From JBGUVL01 sp964370395 (GTDB lineage: Bacteria > Bacillota_I > Bacilli_A > Erysipelotrichales > Erysipelotrichaceae): a stretch of DNA of 22,163 nt. The notes under the pieces are model-generated. The model was not told the origin of the DNA. It did no database searches and saw only the letters and a program-made list of their open reading frames with translations. Below, piece after piece: positions 1 to 8,284 of this stretch (position 1 is the stretch's first letter; every line of letters begins with the position of its first letter). Where the stretch lies: contig CAYJIZ010000028.1 of NCBI GenBank assembly GCA_964370395.1, positions 1 to 22,163 of the forward strand. Reading direction: 5' to 3'. The translations under genes and the position numbers were made by a program.

Positions 1-665
1 TATACGCTTCCTAGTTCTTTGTAGATGTACAACATCTCATTTAAGGTTTCGTTGTATTTTGCATTTTCCTGAGGAAGTGCATTTAATACACTCTCTAATT
101 TAGCAAGACGATATTTCCAAAGTGAATAAAATGCAAAATTTTTATTCATTTGACGTCCAAAACGAATTTCTTCTTCGTTTAAGACTTCGTCTTTCTCACA
201 AGTGAACACAATCATCTGATAGTAATGTTGTTCTTCTTTTAAAACAAATTCTTTTTTAATTTTGAATTGATGTGAACTTATCCACTGGCGTAAGCTTTCC
301 ACATCAGTATTAGACTGAATAATAAAGGTACGACCTTCACGCCATTTTTCTGGATGGTTATTTAAAATCTCTTTGATTGTTTCAAATCCCATTCCAGCAA
401 TAACAACGTGCGTTACATCATCTTCTACGCTAGCTAAGCCATCACTTAAACATAAAGTGATTTGCTTATTTAACTTATAATATTCGATATTTTTTTGTGC
501 CTGCTGCAAAGGTCCTTCATTTACATCGCAAGCATATGCTTTTTCACATTTGCCATCAAGTACTAATTGAATGCATAATTGGGCATGATCACAGCCAATA
601 TCAGCAACAATCGCTCCCTTGTCGACACAATGTGACAAAGCTAATAAACGCGTGCTTAATTTCAT
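1..665 (-). CDS. trmK: tRNA (adenine(22)-N1)-methyltransferase, 3' end off the window
   Basis: This is the first 221 codons of a SAM-dependent methyltransferase that modifies adenine 22 of tRNA; the remainder lies beyond position 1. I translated it directly from the reverse strand. The SAM-binding motif ADIGCDHAQL is at about residues 21-30 and the family motif VIAGMG follows at about residues 88-93. The C-terminal part is charged and helical, as usual for the family. Family members are about 225-240 residues, so only a few residues are missing. The ATG lies one base after the rpoD stop (TAA-T-ATG) with no strong Shine-Dalgarno of its own, so it is probably translated by coupling to rpoD. The rpoD-trmK order matches Bacillus and Staphylococcus. 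Confidence 0.93.
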   Translation of the reverse strand, partial: MKLSTRLLALSHCVDKGAIVADIGCDHAQLCIQLVLDGKCEKAYACDVNEGPLQQAQKNIEYYKLNKQITLCLSDGLASVEDDVTHVVIAGMGFETIKEILNNHPEKWREGRTFIIQSNTDVESLRQWISSHQFKIKKEFVLKEEQHYYQMIVFTCEKDEVLNEEEIRFGRQMNKNFAFYSLWKYRLAKLESVLNALPQENAKYNETLNEMLYIYKELGSV

Positions 666-666
666 A

Positions 667-1857
667 TTACTGACGATCTACAAAATCTTTAAGACGTTTT
701 GAACGTGTTGGGTGTTTTAATTTACGTAATGCTTTCGCTTCAATTTGACGAATACGTTCTCTTGTTACGTTAAATTCTTTTCCCACCTCTTCTAGAGTTC
801 TTGTACGTCCATCGTAAAGACCAAAACGTAGACGAAGTACTTTTTCTTCACGTTCCGTTAATCCTTGTAGAACCGTGTTAATTTCATCTTTTAATAGTTG
901 GTTGTTCGCATATTCATCTGGTGACATCGCGTCTTTATCTTCAATGAAGTCACCTAAATGAGAATCGTCTTCTTCCCCGATTGGTGTTTCTAAAGAAACT
1001 GGTTCCAATGCGATTTTTTGAATTTCACGCACTTTTTCAGGAGATATGTTTTCCATCTTCTCAGCGATTTCTTCTGCAGATGGATCTCTACCTAAATCTT
1101 GTACTAACTGTCTTTGAATACGTGTTAATTTATTAATCGTTTCAACCATATGAACTGGAATACGGATTGTTCTAGCTTGGTCAGCGATTGCTCTAGTAAT
1201 CGCTTGACGAATCCACCAAGTTGCATATGTTGAAAACTTAAATCCTTTTGTATAATCAAATTTTTCAACCGCTTTCGCAAGCCCCATGTTTCCTTCTTGG
1301 ATTAAGTCTAAGAAAAGCATTCCACGACCTACGTATTTTTTCGCAATCGATACAACCAAACGTAAGTTAGCAGCGATCAATTTCTTTTTCGCTTCTTCGT
1401 CCCCTTCTTGTATTCTTTTTGCAATTTCAGGTTCTTCTGCTGGGTCTAATAATTCTACGCGTCCAATTTCTTTTAAATACATTTTAACTGGATCGTTTAA
1501 TTTCGTTTGTGTCGTTGCAGCAAATGATTGTTCCAATGATTCAATGTCATCAGCAAGAGCTTTTTCACTGTCTTCATCATCTTCATCATCAAATACTTCA
1601 TCCACTTCTTCCACATCTTCAATTTCATCGACAATAATTTTAGAATCGTCAATTTCATCTAAATCCTCAGAAACATCGATATCATTTTCAACAAACCATT
1701 GAAAAAAGTCATCGCTATCTTTATCACTTAAATCCAAGTGATCAATTGAGTCCATTACTTCTTTTTGTGTTAAAGAACCAGAATCCTCAAACTGTAATTT
1801 TAAGTCATCCTTAATTTGATCTAATGTTTTTACTTCTTTGTTAATCTTCTTTGCCAT
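667..1857 (-). CDS. rpoD: Primary RNA polymerase sigma factor (sigma-70/SigA)
   Basis: This is the housekeeping sigma factor that directs RNA polymerase to -10/-35 promoters. A short region 1.1 is followed by a very acidic linker (roughly residues 65-110, rich in Asp and Glu). Region 1.2 begins at DPVKMYLKEIGR, regions 2.1-2.4 contain AANLRLVVSIAKKY and STYATWWIRQAITRAI, and region 4.2 contains the helix-turn-helix EVGKEFNVTRERIRQIEAKA. I choose the ATG at 1857 (396 residues). A GTG two codons upstream is also open, but AAGGGGG lies about 8 bases before the ATG and only 2 bases before the GTG. The start overlaps the end of dnaG by 17 bases, so translation is probably coupled. It is co-transcribed with glyS and dnaG. 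Confidence 0.98.
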   Translation of the reverse strand: MAKKINKEVKTLDQIKDDLKLQFEDSGSLTQKEVMDSIDHLDLSDKDSDDFFQWFVENDIDVSEDLDEIDDSKIIVDEIEDVEEVDEVFDDEDDEDSEKALADDIESLEQSFAATTQTKLNDPVKMYLKEIGRVELLDPAEEPEIAKRIQEGDEEAKKKLIAANLRLVVSIAKKYVGRGMLFLDLIQEGNMGLAKAVEKFDYTKGFKFSTYATWWIRQAITRAIADQARTIRIPVHMVETINKLTRIQRQLVQDLGRDPSAEEIAEKMENISPEKVREIQKIALEPVSLETPIGEEDDSHLGDFIEDKDAMSPDEYANNQLLKDEINTVLQGLTEREEKVLRLRFGLYDGRTRTLEEVGKEFNVTRERIRQIEAKALRKLKHPTRSKRLKDFVDRQ

Positions 1858-3610
1858 CAGCACTTCCCCCTTGCTCTCTTTTCAGAGTGATAATTTCTTG
1901 GGCAATTTTAGCTTTTTCAATTGGGTCATTTAGTTGCTCGATTTTTTGAAGCAATAAGCGAATTTTCTCATCTAACATGCACTCTTTTATTTTGGCAATC
2001 GCATCCTTTAGTACAATTTCATTGTACTCATGATGCGCTAATGCCCAACTTGCAATTTTTAATAAGAGAGCTTTCACTTGTTCTTCATTAATGAAATCCA
2101 AAAGCTTTGCTATTTCAATCTGTTGGTTATTACGATAAAAGTCAACAATATACAAAGCCAATGCATTGCAGTCTTCATTCATCAAAAAACCTAATTCATT
2201 TCTATAATATTCACAAGCTATCTTAGAAGATAACATTTGTGATAATATTTGCATTTGTGCATTCAAACTACCATCAATCGGTCTACGCAGAGGCGAACGT
2301 CTTGGTTGCTCCTTGTAGGTATTGACTCTTGCGGTTTGTTTGCGTTCTTCTACGCTCATATCAAATCCTGTAATTTGACTTAATCGAACATAGTAATTCT
2401 TCTTTTCGAAATCATTTTTTAATTTTGCGATTTCGTTCGCAATGACTTGCGCATATTCTTTCTTCTCGTTGTAGTTGTTTAAATCGTACTTCTTCTGCAA
2501 ATACACAAGTAAGAAAGCAATCCATGAAACAGTATGGTTAGACATACTAACCAACGCTTCTTTTCCATGTGTTTCAATAATCTCGTCTGGGTCTAAGTTA
2601 AATTTGTTATCAACGATTTCAACTTCTAAGCCTTCCTTTGTCGCTGCGATATAAAACTTATACGTAGCATCAAGTCCAGCTTTGTCTCCATCGTAACATA
2701 ATACGACTTTCACCCCTAAATAGCGCAATAACTTTAATTGTTGAAGTGTACAAGCTGTTCCAAGTGTCGCAACTGCATATGGAATATCTGCTTTTTCAAA
2801 AGCCAATACATCCATTGCTCCTTCAACAACTATTATTTTTCCAAATCGACGAGCATGTTGTTTCGCACGATGGTAGTTATACAACAAGTTCCCTTTGACA
2901 TATAACTCTGTTTCACTTGTATTAATGTATTTTGCACTATCGTCCTCCACCGTTCGACGAGCACTAAACCCAACAGGGTTTCCATTGCTATCATGAATTG
3001 GAATCATGATACGATTACTAAATACATCTTTTAATCCAAGTGATGTAATATTCACAACATTTAAAGCTACCATATCCTTATCATCAAATTTCTTTGCTGA
3101 TAAGAATCGATATAATTTGTTGTCTTTCGGATGAAAACCTAATTGAAACTTATCAATGATCGCATCACTTAATCCGCGTGAATGCAAATATTGCATGATT
3201 TCCTTGCCTTCTATTGCATGTAACTCATAAGCACAGTAATCAATTGTCGTATTCAACAACTTATAGTAATTCTCCATCTTAGGATCTACTTTTTTTGTTG
3301 GTAATAAACTTTCTTTGTACTCCACCTCTATGTTTGCTAAATCAGCAACTTTTAGAACGGCTTCTACATACGATATATTTTCGTATTTTTGCACGAAAGT
3401 AAATGCGTTACCACCTGTTCCACAAACAAAACAATGAAATATCTGTTTATCTTGTGAAATACTTAAAGATGGATCATGGTCATCATGAAATGGACAAACG
3501 CATTTAAAACTCTTTCCTTTGCGAGACAAAGGAAGGTAATGCGATACAACATCAACAATATCGACATGTGTGCGTATATTCTCAATTACCTCTTCTGGAA
3601 TGCGTGCCAA
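1841..3610 (-). CDS. dnaG: DNA primase
   Basis: DnaG makes the RNA primers for lagging-strand replication. The 589-residue protein has the N-terminal zinc-binding domain (C39, H42, C60, C63). The catalytic core follows, including a TOPRIM fold with the acidic residues E263 (VVEGAMD) and D307/D309 (CYDGDKAG). The divergent C-terminal third would contact the replicative helicase. The start codon is TTG, not ATG. It is supported by AAGGTG five to six bases upstream and by the family N-terminus MARIPEEVIENIR. The gene starts 18 bases after the glyS stop and its 3' end overlaps rpoD. The weak start codon may keep primase low relative to the flanking glyS and rpoD products. Confidence 0.97.
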   Translation of the reverse strand: MARIPEEVIENIRTHVDIVDVVSHYLPLSRKGKSFKCVCPFHDDHDPSLSISQDKQIFHCFVCGTGGNAFTFVQKYENISYVEAVLKVADLANIEVEYKESLLPTKKVDPKMENYYKLLNTTIDYCAYELHAIEGKEIMQYLHSRGLSDAIIDKFQLGFHPKDNKLYRFLSAKKFDDKDMVALNVVNITSLGLKDVFSNRIMIPIHDSNGNPVGFSARRTVEDDSAKYINTSETELYVKGNLLYNYHRAKQHARRFGKIIVVEGAMDVLAFEKADIPYAVATLGTACTLQQLKLLRYLGVKVVLCYDGDKAGLDATYKFYIAATKEGLEVEIVDNKFNLDPDEIIETHGKEALVSMSNHTVSWIAFLLVYLQKKYDLNNYNEKKEYAQVIANEIAKLKNDFEKKNYYVRLSQITGFDMSVEERKQTARVNTYKEQPRRSPLRRPIDGSLNAQMQILSQMLSSKIACEYYRNELGFLMNEDCNALALYIVDFYRNNQQIEIAKLLDFINEEQVKALLLKIASWALAHHEYNEIVLKDAIAKIKECMLDEKIRLLLQKIEQLNDPIEKAKIAQEIITLKREQGGSADGKED

Positions 3611-3628
3611 ATTTTCACCTTCTTTGTG

Positions 3629-4996
3629 TTAAAATCCTAATTTTGAAGCGATGTATTCTTTTACATCAGCAATTTTAATACGTTCTTGTTGCATTGTGTC
3701 ACGATCACGAATCGTTACACAACCATCTTCTTGTGAATCAAAATCGTACGTGATACAGAAAGGTGTACCAATCGCATCTTGACGACGATAACGTTTTCCA
3801 ATACTTCCTGTTTCATCATAAGTGATAGAGAAGTCTTTCGCTAACGTATCATACAATGCATTTGCTTGTTCTGCTAATTGTTTACTCAATGGTAATATAC
3901 AAGCTTTATAAGGAGCCAAATCAGGAGTGAAACGCATCACAAGACGTGTTTCGTTTTCTAATTGTTCTTCCTCATATGCTTCAAACAACAACGCTAAAAT
4001 CGTACGATCCAATCCATATGTCGATTCAATGATATAAGGAATGAATTTTTCATTTGTTGTTGGATCTAAGTATTCTTGTTTTACCTTTGAAAATTCTTGG
4101 TGTTGTGTTAAATCGAAATTAGTACGGTTATGTGTTCCGTTTATTTCACCCCATCCAAATGGGAATTGGTATTCAATATCACAAGCCGCTTTCGCATAAT
4201 GTGCTAATTTTTCATGGTCATGGAAACGCAAACGTGATTCTGCTAATCCTAAGTCCATATAAAATTGTTTTCCATACTGTTTAAAGTAATCATACAGTTC
4301 GTTGTCATCTCCCTCTTTACAGAAAGTTTGAAATTCCATTTGTTCAAATTCAATCGTACGGAAAGTGAAATTTCCAGGAGTAATTTCATTTCTGAATGCT
4401 TTCCCAATTTGTCCAATACTAAATGGTAATTTCGCACGCATACTACGTTGCACGTTTAAGAAGTTAACATATTCTCCTTGTGCATTTTCAGGACGTAAGT
4501 AAACGATGTTTTTTGAATCGCTTGTTACTCCACGGTATGTTTCAAACATCAAATTAAATTGACGAATATCAGTAAAGTTCGCTTTCCCACATTTTGGACA
4601 TACAATTTTGTTGTCCTTGATGTAAGCGATCATTTCTTCATTACTCATTCCATCGGCATGAATCTCAGGATTGAATTGCTCAATCAAATTATCAGCACGA
4701 TGTCTTGTTTTACATTCTTTACAATCGATTAATGGGTCATTGAAACTAGACACGTGTCCACTTGCTTCCCATACACGAGGATTCATTAAAATATCTGCAT
4801 CCACTTCGTAGCTGTTTTTTCTTTCTTGAATAAAACGTTTACGCCAAGCTTCTTTCACATTGTTTTTTAAACGTGAACCAAGAGGTCCATAATCCCAAGT
4901 GTTAGCTAACCCACCATATATTTCACTACCTTGAAAAATAAATCCATATTGCTTGCAATATGCAACCATTTTTTCCATTGTCATTTTTTCCATCAT
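3629..4996 (-). CDS. glyS: Glycine--tRNA ligase, single-chain class II type
   Basis: This enzyme charges tRNA-Gly with glycine. It is the homodimeric class II form of about 455 residues, not the alpha2beta2 GlyQ/GlyS form found in Bacillus. The N-terminus has GFIFQGSEIYGGLANTWDYG. An insertion contains two Cys pairs (C92/C95 and C133/C136) that look like a zinc site, and the class II motif RPENAQG is at residues 168-174. Two ATGs in tandem (4996 and 4993) follow GAGGT; the second has the more usual spacing, so the protein may begin one residue later. A promoter lies just upstream, and the predicted leader of about 20 bases is too short for a T-box. It heads the glyS-dnaG-rpoD-trmK unit. Confidence 0.96.
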   Translation of the reverse strand: MMEKMTMEKMVAYCKQYGFIFQGSEIYGGLANTWDYGPLGSRLKNNVKEAWRKRFIQERKNSYEVDADILMNPRVWEASGHVSSFNDPLIDCKECKTRHRADNLIEQFNPEIHADGMSNEEMIAYIKDNKIVCPKCGKANFTDIRQFNLMFETYRGVTSDSKNIVYLRPENAQGEYVNFLNVQRSMRAKLPFSIGQIGKAFRNEITPGNFTFRTIEFEQMEFQTFCKEGDDNELYDYFKQYGKQFYMDLGLAESRLRFHDHEKLAHYAKAACDIEYQFPFGWGEINGTHNRTNFDLTQHQEFSKVKQEYLDPTTNEKFIPYIIESTYGLDRTILALLFEAYEEEQLENETRLVMRFTPDLAPYKACILPLSKQLAEQANALYDTLAKDFSITYDETGSIGKRYRRQDAIGTPFCITYDFDSQEDGCVTIRDRDTMQQERIKIADVKEYIASKLGF

Positions 4997-5024
4997 TTTA
5001 CCTCAACTTTATAAAAATCGTAAC

Positions 5025-5053
5025 ATTATATTTATACCATAAAAGTACATCAA
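5025..5053 (-). promoter_or_regulatory. Sigma-A promoter for glyS-dnaG-rpoD-trmK
   Basis: On the minus strand a -35 TTGATG (5053-5048) is separated by exactly 17 bases from a perfect -10 TATAAT (5030-5025). It lies between the recO stop and the glyS start. Transcription should begin near 5018, leaving a leader of about 20 bases with GAGGT before the ATG. Confidence 0.7.
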
Positions 5054-5055
5054 AT

Positions 5056-5805
5056 TCAATTATCCAAGCCATCAAATGCAATTATTTCACGCAGTAATTT
5101 CATCGTTGTTAACGCAATTCCGCTATATTCCAAAAAGATAAGTAGAATGGGCTTGATTTCTTCGTATGTAAATTGTTTCATTTGGGCTAAAATAACATAG
5201 TCTTCTAAGCCTGCTTTATGAAATAAACGGAAGTATCGAAGGCTATCGATACTGCATCGAATATCCTTCTCTTGTTGGTAGCAATCAGAGCAAACAAAAC
5301 CACCATTAATGATGGAAATTGCCATTACACTAGGATTGCCACAATGAACACAACCATCTACATTAGGACTCACGCCAACGATTTCATTTAGTTGGGCAAT
5401 GAAAAAGGCAAGCACGCAAAAATCATTGTCTTCTTTATCCAAGTGTTGCAGTGATTGTTGCAATAAATCAAATACCATGTAACTTTCTTCAAGCACTATT
5501 TTGTTACATACCTCACATAGCAATGATGCGATGACTTGTTTTTGAAGACTATCGTAAACATGACGATACATCTGGATTCGCTCCGCTGTACGCAATGATT
5601 GCATTGTTGCACGTTCGTTTCGATTATAGAAAAAACGGCTATAAGTAAATAGTTCACAAGCACTAGCATTTTTACTTTTTGCTTTTTTTATGCCTTTTGC
5701 AACAAAAGAAAGAGTTCCCTCTTCCTTTGTTAAAATAGTTAAAATGACATCATTGTCTTTAAAATCACGATGCGACAAGACAATTCCTTCGCATACGTTA
5801 TTCAT
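5056..5805 (-). CDS. recO: DNA repair protein RecO
   Basis: RecO works with RecR to load RecA onto SSB-coated single-stranded DNA during recombinational repair. The N-terminal part matches the RecO OB fold (EGIVLSHRDFKDNDVIL). A four-Cys zinc site lies in the C-terminal domain (CVHCG, then CSDC about 18 residues later). I choose the ATG at 5805 (249 residues). It leaves the usual few residues before EGIVL and has GGGTGA just upstream. A GTG at 5820 would add five residues but matches the family less well. The start overlaps the end of era by 8 bases, as in the conserved era-recO pair of Firmicutes, so translation is probably coupled. Confidence 0.95.
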   Translation of the reverse strand: MNNVCEGIVLSHRDFKDNDVILTILTKEEGTLSFVAKGIKKAKSKNASACELFTYSRFFYNRNERATMQSLRTAERIQMYRHVYDSLQKQVIASLLCEVCNKIVLEESYMVFDLLQQSLQHLDKEDNDFCVLAFFIAQLNEIVGVSPNVDGCVHCGNPSVMAISIINGGFVCSDCYQQEKDIRCSIDSLRYFRLFHKAGLEDYVILAQMKQFTYEEIKPILLIFLEYSGIALTTMKLLREIIAFDGLDN

Positions 5806-6697
5806 ATTCACCCAAATCACTATACCCCAATTGGTTTAGCTTACTTGTTTTATTGCGCCAATTCTTTTCGACACGTACATATAGCTCTAATTCCACCTTT
5901 TGTTGAAGCATTTCCTTTAATTCTTTTTGTGCTGCAAGTGTAATCGCTTTGATCATCTTCGCTTGCGCTCCAATTAAAATACCTTTTTGCGAGCTTCTTT
6001 CCACAATGACAACAGCTTGAATAAACAAACTATTGTCTAGATCTTCTTTGTTTTCTAAAATAACAGCAACTGAATGAGGAATTTCTTCTTCCGTCAACAG
6101 CAAGACTTTCTCACGAATGCATTCGCGAATACGAAAATCGATACTACGATCGCTTTTCATCTCTTCTGGATAAAAAGGAACTCCTTCAGGTAAGTATTTT
6201 TTTGTTGTCGCTAACAATTCTTCACAGTTTTTTGAAGTCATTGCACTAATCGGAATCAATTCCGCAAAGTCATAGCGTGTAGACCATTCTTGTAAACGAG
6301 AAAGAATACTTTCTTTTGATAGTAAATCACACTTATTTAAAATCAAAAAAACAGGACTCTCTAATTGTTTGATCTTCTCTAAGATAAATTCGTCTCCACC
6401 CCCAAAGGATTTCGTCGCATCTACAATCCAATACACCACATCGACATCCGAAAGTGCAGAGTACACTCCTTTGTTCATCGTTCTACCTAATTCATGTTTT
6501 GGTTTATGAATACCTGGTGTATCAATAAACACGAACTGAGCATCATCTTTTGTTAAAATACCTTGAATTGTATTTCTTGTCGTTTGTGGTTTTGGCGAAA
6601 TGATCGCGATTTTTTGTTCTAGTAATGCATTTAATAATGTTGACTTCCCTGCATTAGGACGACCAACAATCGATATAAATCCTGATTTAAAACTCAT
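5798..6697 (-). CDS. era: GTPase Era, 16S rRNA maturation and 30S assembly factor
   Basis: Era is an essential GTPase that binds the 3' end of 16S rRNA and helps 30S subunit maturation. The 299-residue protein has the P-loop GRPNAGKS at residues 12-19, G2 in QTTRNTIQG, G3 DTPG at 59-62, G4 NKCD at 121-124 and G5 SAM at 151-153. A C-terminal KH RNA-binding domain contains ILIGAQAKMIKAI. Its ATG overlaps the cdd stop in an ATGA arrangement. It sits in the conserved ybeY-dgkA-cdd-era-recO run, where YbeY acts on the same rRNA end. Confidence 0.98.
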   Translation of the reverse strand: MSFKSGFISIVGRPNAGKSTLLNALLEQKIAIISPKPQTTRNTIQGILTKDDAQFVFIDTPGIHKPKHELGRTMNKGVYSALSDVDVVYWIVDATKSFGGGDEFILEKIKQLESPVFLILNKCDLLSKESILSRLQEWSTRYDFAELIPISAMTSKNCEELLATTKKYLPEGVPFYPEEMKSDRSIDFRIRECIREKVLLLTEEEIPHSVAVILENKEDLDNSLFIQAVVIVERSSQKGILIGAQAKMIKAITLAAQKELKEMLQQKVELELYVRVEKNWRNKTSKLNQLGYSDLGEYE

Positions 6698-7098
6698 CGT
6701 AAATCCTCCTGTGAAAATTGTTGTGGTAATAATTTCGTCACATTTGTTATTTCATAGCCATCTTGACTAGCTAATATCACTGTTGTCTCTTGTTTTAATA
6801 ACTCACTCATTACTTGTCTACATGCACCACAACTAGAAACGATGTGTTCTTTGTGGTACACAATAAAAGCAAGAGCCTCTTTTGGGTTCTTGTTTTGTGC
6901 AATCGCACTTGCTAAACAAGTTCTTTCTGCACAAATGGTTAATCCATAAGATGCATTTTCAACATTAACACCATATACAATACTATCTTCAAAAACAATA
7001 GCACTAGCTACAGGAAAATGCGAATAAGGCACATAAGCATTATTGCTTACTTCTTCTAATGTCGTTAGGATTTGTTTTATTTTTAAATCATCGATCAT
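6694..7098 (-). CDS. cdd: Cytidine deaminase
   Basis: This enzyme deaminates cytidine and deoxycytidine to the uridine forms in pyrimidine salvage. At 134 residues it has the size of the tetrameric Gram-positive type. The zinc ligand and catalytic Glu are in the CAE of GLTICAERTC, and the other two Cys ligands are in SCGACRQ. The usual residue before that pair is Pro (PCGxC); here it is Ser, which should not remove the ligands. The N-terminal AYVPYSHFPV matches the family substrate-binding segment. Both ends overlap their neighbours by four bases (ATGA with dgkA and with era), indicating an operon with coupled translation. Confidence 0.95.
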   Translation of the reverse strand: MIDDLKIKQILTTLEEVSNNAYVPYSHFPVASAIVFEDSIVYGVNVENASYGLTICAERTCLASAIAQNKNPKEALAFIVYHKEHIVSSCGACRQVMSELLKQETTVILASQDGYEITNVTKLLPQQFSQEDLR

Positions 7099-7439
7099 AA
7101 TAATTTACTCCCAAATAACAATACACCGATAAGAAGTGCGATAAGTGATGCAAACAATACAAAACCAGCACCTTTGTCTTTCATTATTTTAATTTTTTTG
7201 TGGTAATCAGGGTGAACGAAATCCAAAAGTAACTCGAAACATGAATTTATCATTTCACAAACGATAACTAGTCCACAACACAATAGTAAAATACACCATT
7301 CTATTAAAGAGAAATCAAAAAAATAGGCAACAATTAATACGACAGCAGCAATACCGATTTGTAACGTTACAGAATGATCACCAAAGCAAGACAATAACCC
7401 TTCAAAAGCATATTTAAACTTATTTAGTAATGATTTCAT
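7095..7439 (-). CDS. dgkA: Diacylglycerol kinase-like / undecaprenol kinase membrane protein
   Basis: This is a small integral membrane kinase of the DgkA family; in Gram-positive bacteria it mostly phosphorylates undecaprenol. The 114 residues hold three hydrophobic segments (about 28-44, 47-62 and 90-110). The family core is recognisable: CEMINSCFELLLD aligns with the usual EMINTAIE..VD, and KDKGAGFVL aligns with KDVAAGAVL. By eye, the first acidic metal ligand before transmembrane segment 1 (usual context NEQNFRIH) is not conserved: the local sequence is GDHSVTLQIG. The position between ybeY and cdd is the same as in Bacillus. The start overlaps the end of ybeY by 20 bases. Confidence 0.9.
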   Translation of the reverse strand: MKSLLNKFKYAFEGLLSCFGDHSVTLQIGIAAVVLIVAYFFDFSLIEWCILLLCCGLVIVCEMINSCFELLLDFVHPDYHKKIKIMKDKGAGFVLFASLIALLIGVLLFGSKLL

Positions 7440-7875
7440 CTATGATTTCATCCTGCAATTGAAACATCTTTTTTTCGTCTTCTTCATTCATATGATCATA
7501 CCCTAACAAATGGAGAACCCCATGCAAAAATAAAAAGGTTAACTCTCGATCAAAGGAGTGTCCATATCGATTTGCTTGTTCATTTGCTGCGTCTATACTA
7601 ATAAATATATCACCTAACTCTACTTCTTGCTCATTATTTACATAACTATCCTCACTATCCATAAGCGCAAATGAAATCACGTCTGTCGCCTTATCGATAT
7701 TACGGTATTGTTTATTGATTTCATGAATTTGTTTGTTGTCTACAAAAATAACGGACAACAAATAATTCTTCTCAATGTGTAATTTTTGTTTTATGCTATG
7801 TAAAATTTGATCAAATAATTGCTTGTTTTTACTAGCTAATTCAAATGTCGTTTGACTTACAATGTTTACTTCCAT
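7420..7875 (-). CDS. ybeY: Endoribonuclease YbeY, rRNA maturation factor
   Basis: YbeY is a single-strand-specific metalloendonuclease involved in 16S rRNA 3' maturation and ribosome quality control. The 151-residue protein contains the zinc-binding motif HGVLHLLGYDH (H-x3-H-x5-H) near the C-terminus. Upstream is the conserved strand with RNIDKATDVISFAL. The ATG at 7875 follows AGAGG with good spacing. It lies 12 bases after the upstream peptidase-like gene. The usual neighbour phoH is absent here. Confidence 0.96.
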   Translation of the reverse strand: MEVNIVSQTTFELASKNKQLFDQILHSIKQKLHIEKNYLLSVIFVDNKQIHEINKQYRNIDKATDVISFALMDSEDSYVNNEQEVELGDIFISIDAANEQANRYGHSFDRELTFLFLHGVLHLLGYDHMNEEDEKKMFQLQDEIIDEIITK

Positions 7876-7887
7876 GACATACCTCTT

Positions 7888-8247
7888 TTATTCATTATAA
7901 CACACGATATAAATATGCGAATAAAATAAATAAAACCACCATTTATTTATCATTCTAGTTCCTAAAGTAGCATCGTATATCGTTAGTTTACACCATGTTT
8001 TATGAAGCAAAACATTATAGTGACCACCCTTTTTATGACGATAATACAAAATGCACGGAACCCTTTTTGGGAGAAAAAGACCCTTTCTCGCTTCTAAATA
8101 CAATTCGTATTTCTTGCAAAGCGAGATTAAATCATAAATAGAAATTCCCTTTTCGCATATTAACGCTTCCATTTCCAAAAGCAACTCTGGTTGTTCCATC
8201 TTGTAATGCTTAAGAAGACGAGCAACACTATCAATTGCACAACGCAT
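7888..8247 (-). CDS. Orphan C39-like cysteine peptidase domain protein
   Basis: This 119-residue protein looks like a stand-alone papain-fold C39 peptidase domain, the fold that in bacteriocin exporters cleaves double-glycine leader peptides. The candidate triad is C3 (MRCAIDSVARLL), H76 (GGHYNVLL) and D92 (TIYDATLG). The helix ISIYDLISLCKKYEL fits the region between Cys and His in that family. It has no signal peptide and no fused ABC transporter. The catalytic Cys is the third residue, and the upstream frame meets a stop without another start, so the oxyanion Gln normally about six residues before the Cys is missing. AGAGGTG precedes the ATG with good spacing. It follows an unknown membrane protein gene and precedes ybeY. 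The substrate is unknown; it may instead be a transglutaminase-like or inactive relative. Confidence 0.65.
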   Translation of the reverse strand: MRCAIDSVARLLKHYKMEQPELLLEMEALICEKGISIYDLISLCKKYELYLEARKGLFLPKRVPCILYYRHKKGGHYNVLLHKTWCKLTIYDATLGTRMINKWWFYLFYSHIYIVCYNE

Positions 8248-8284
8248 TGTATCACCTCTACTATAATATATGCGTTTTTTTTAA

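Noticed and set aside
1558..1630. Short-period TCATCT/TTCATC repetition within rpoD
   Set aside because: It encodes the acidic Asp/Glu linker between sigma regions 1.1 and 1.2 and is ordinary low-complexity coding sequence, not a repeat array.
4997..5055. T-box riboswitch before glyS
   Set aside because: The promoter leaves a leader of only about 20 bases, far too short for a T-box with specifier loop and antiterminator.
8248..8284. Possible -10 (TATTAT) before the C39-like gene
   Set aside because: No acceptable -35 at 16-18 bases and the gap is only 37 bases; AT-richness explains the match.
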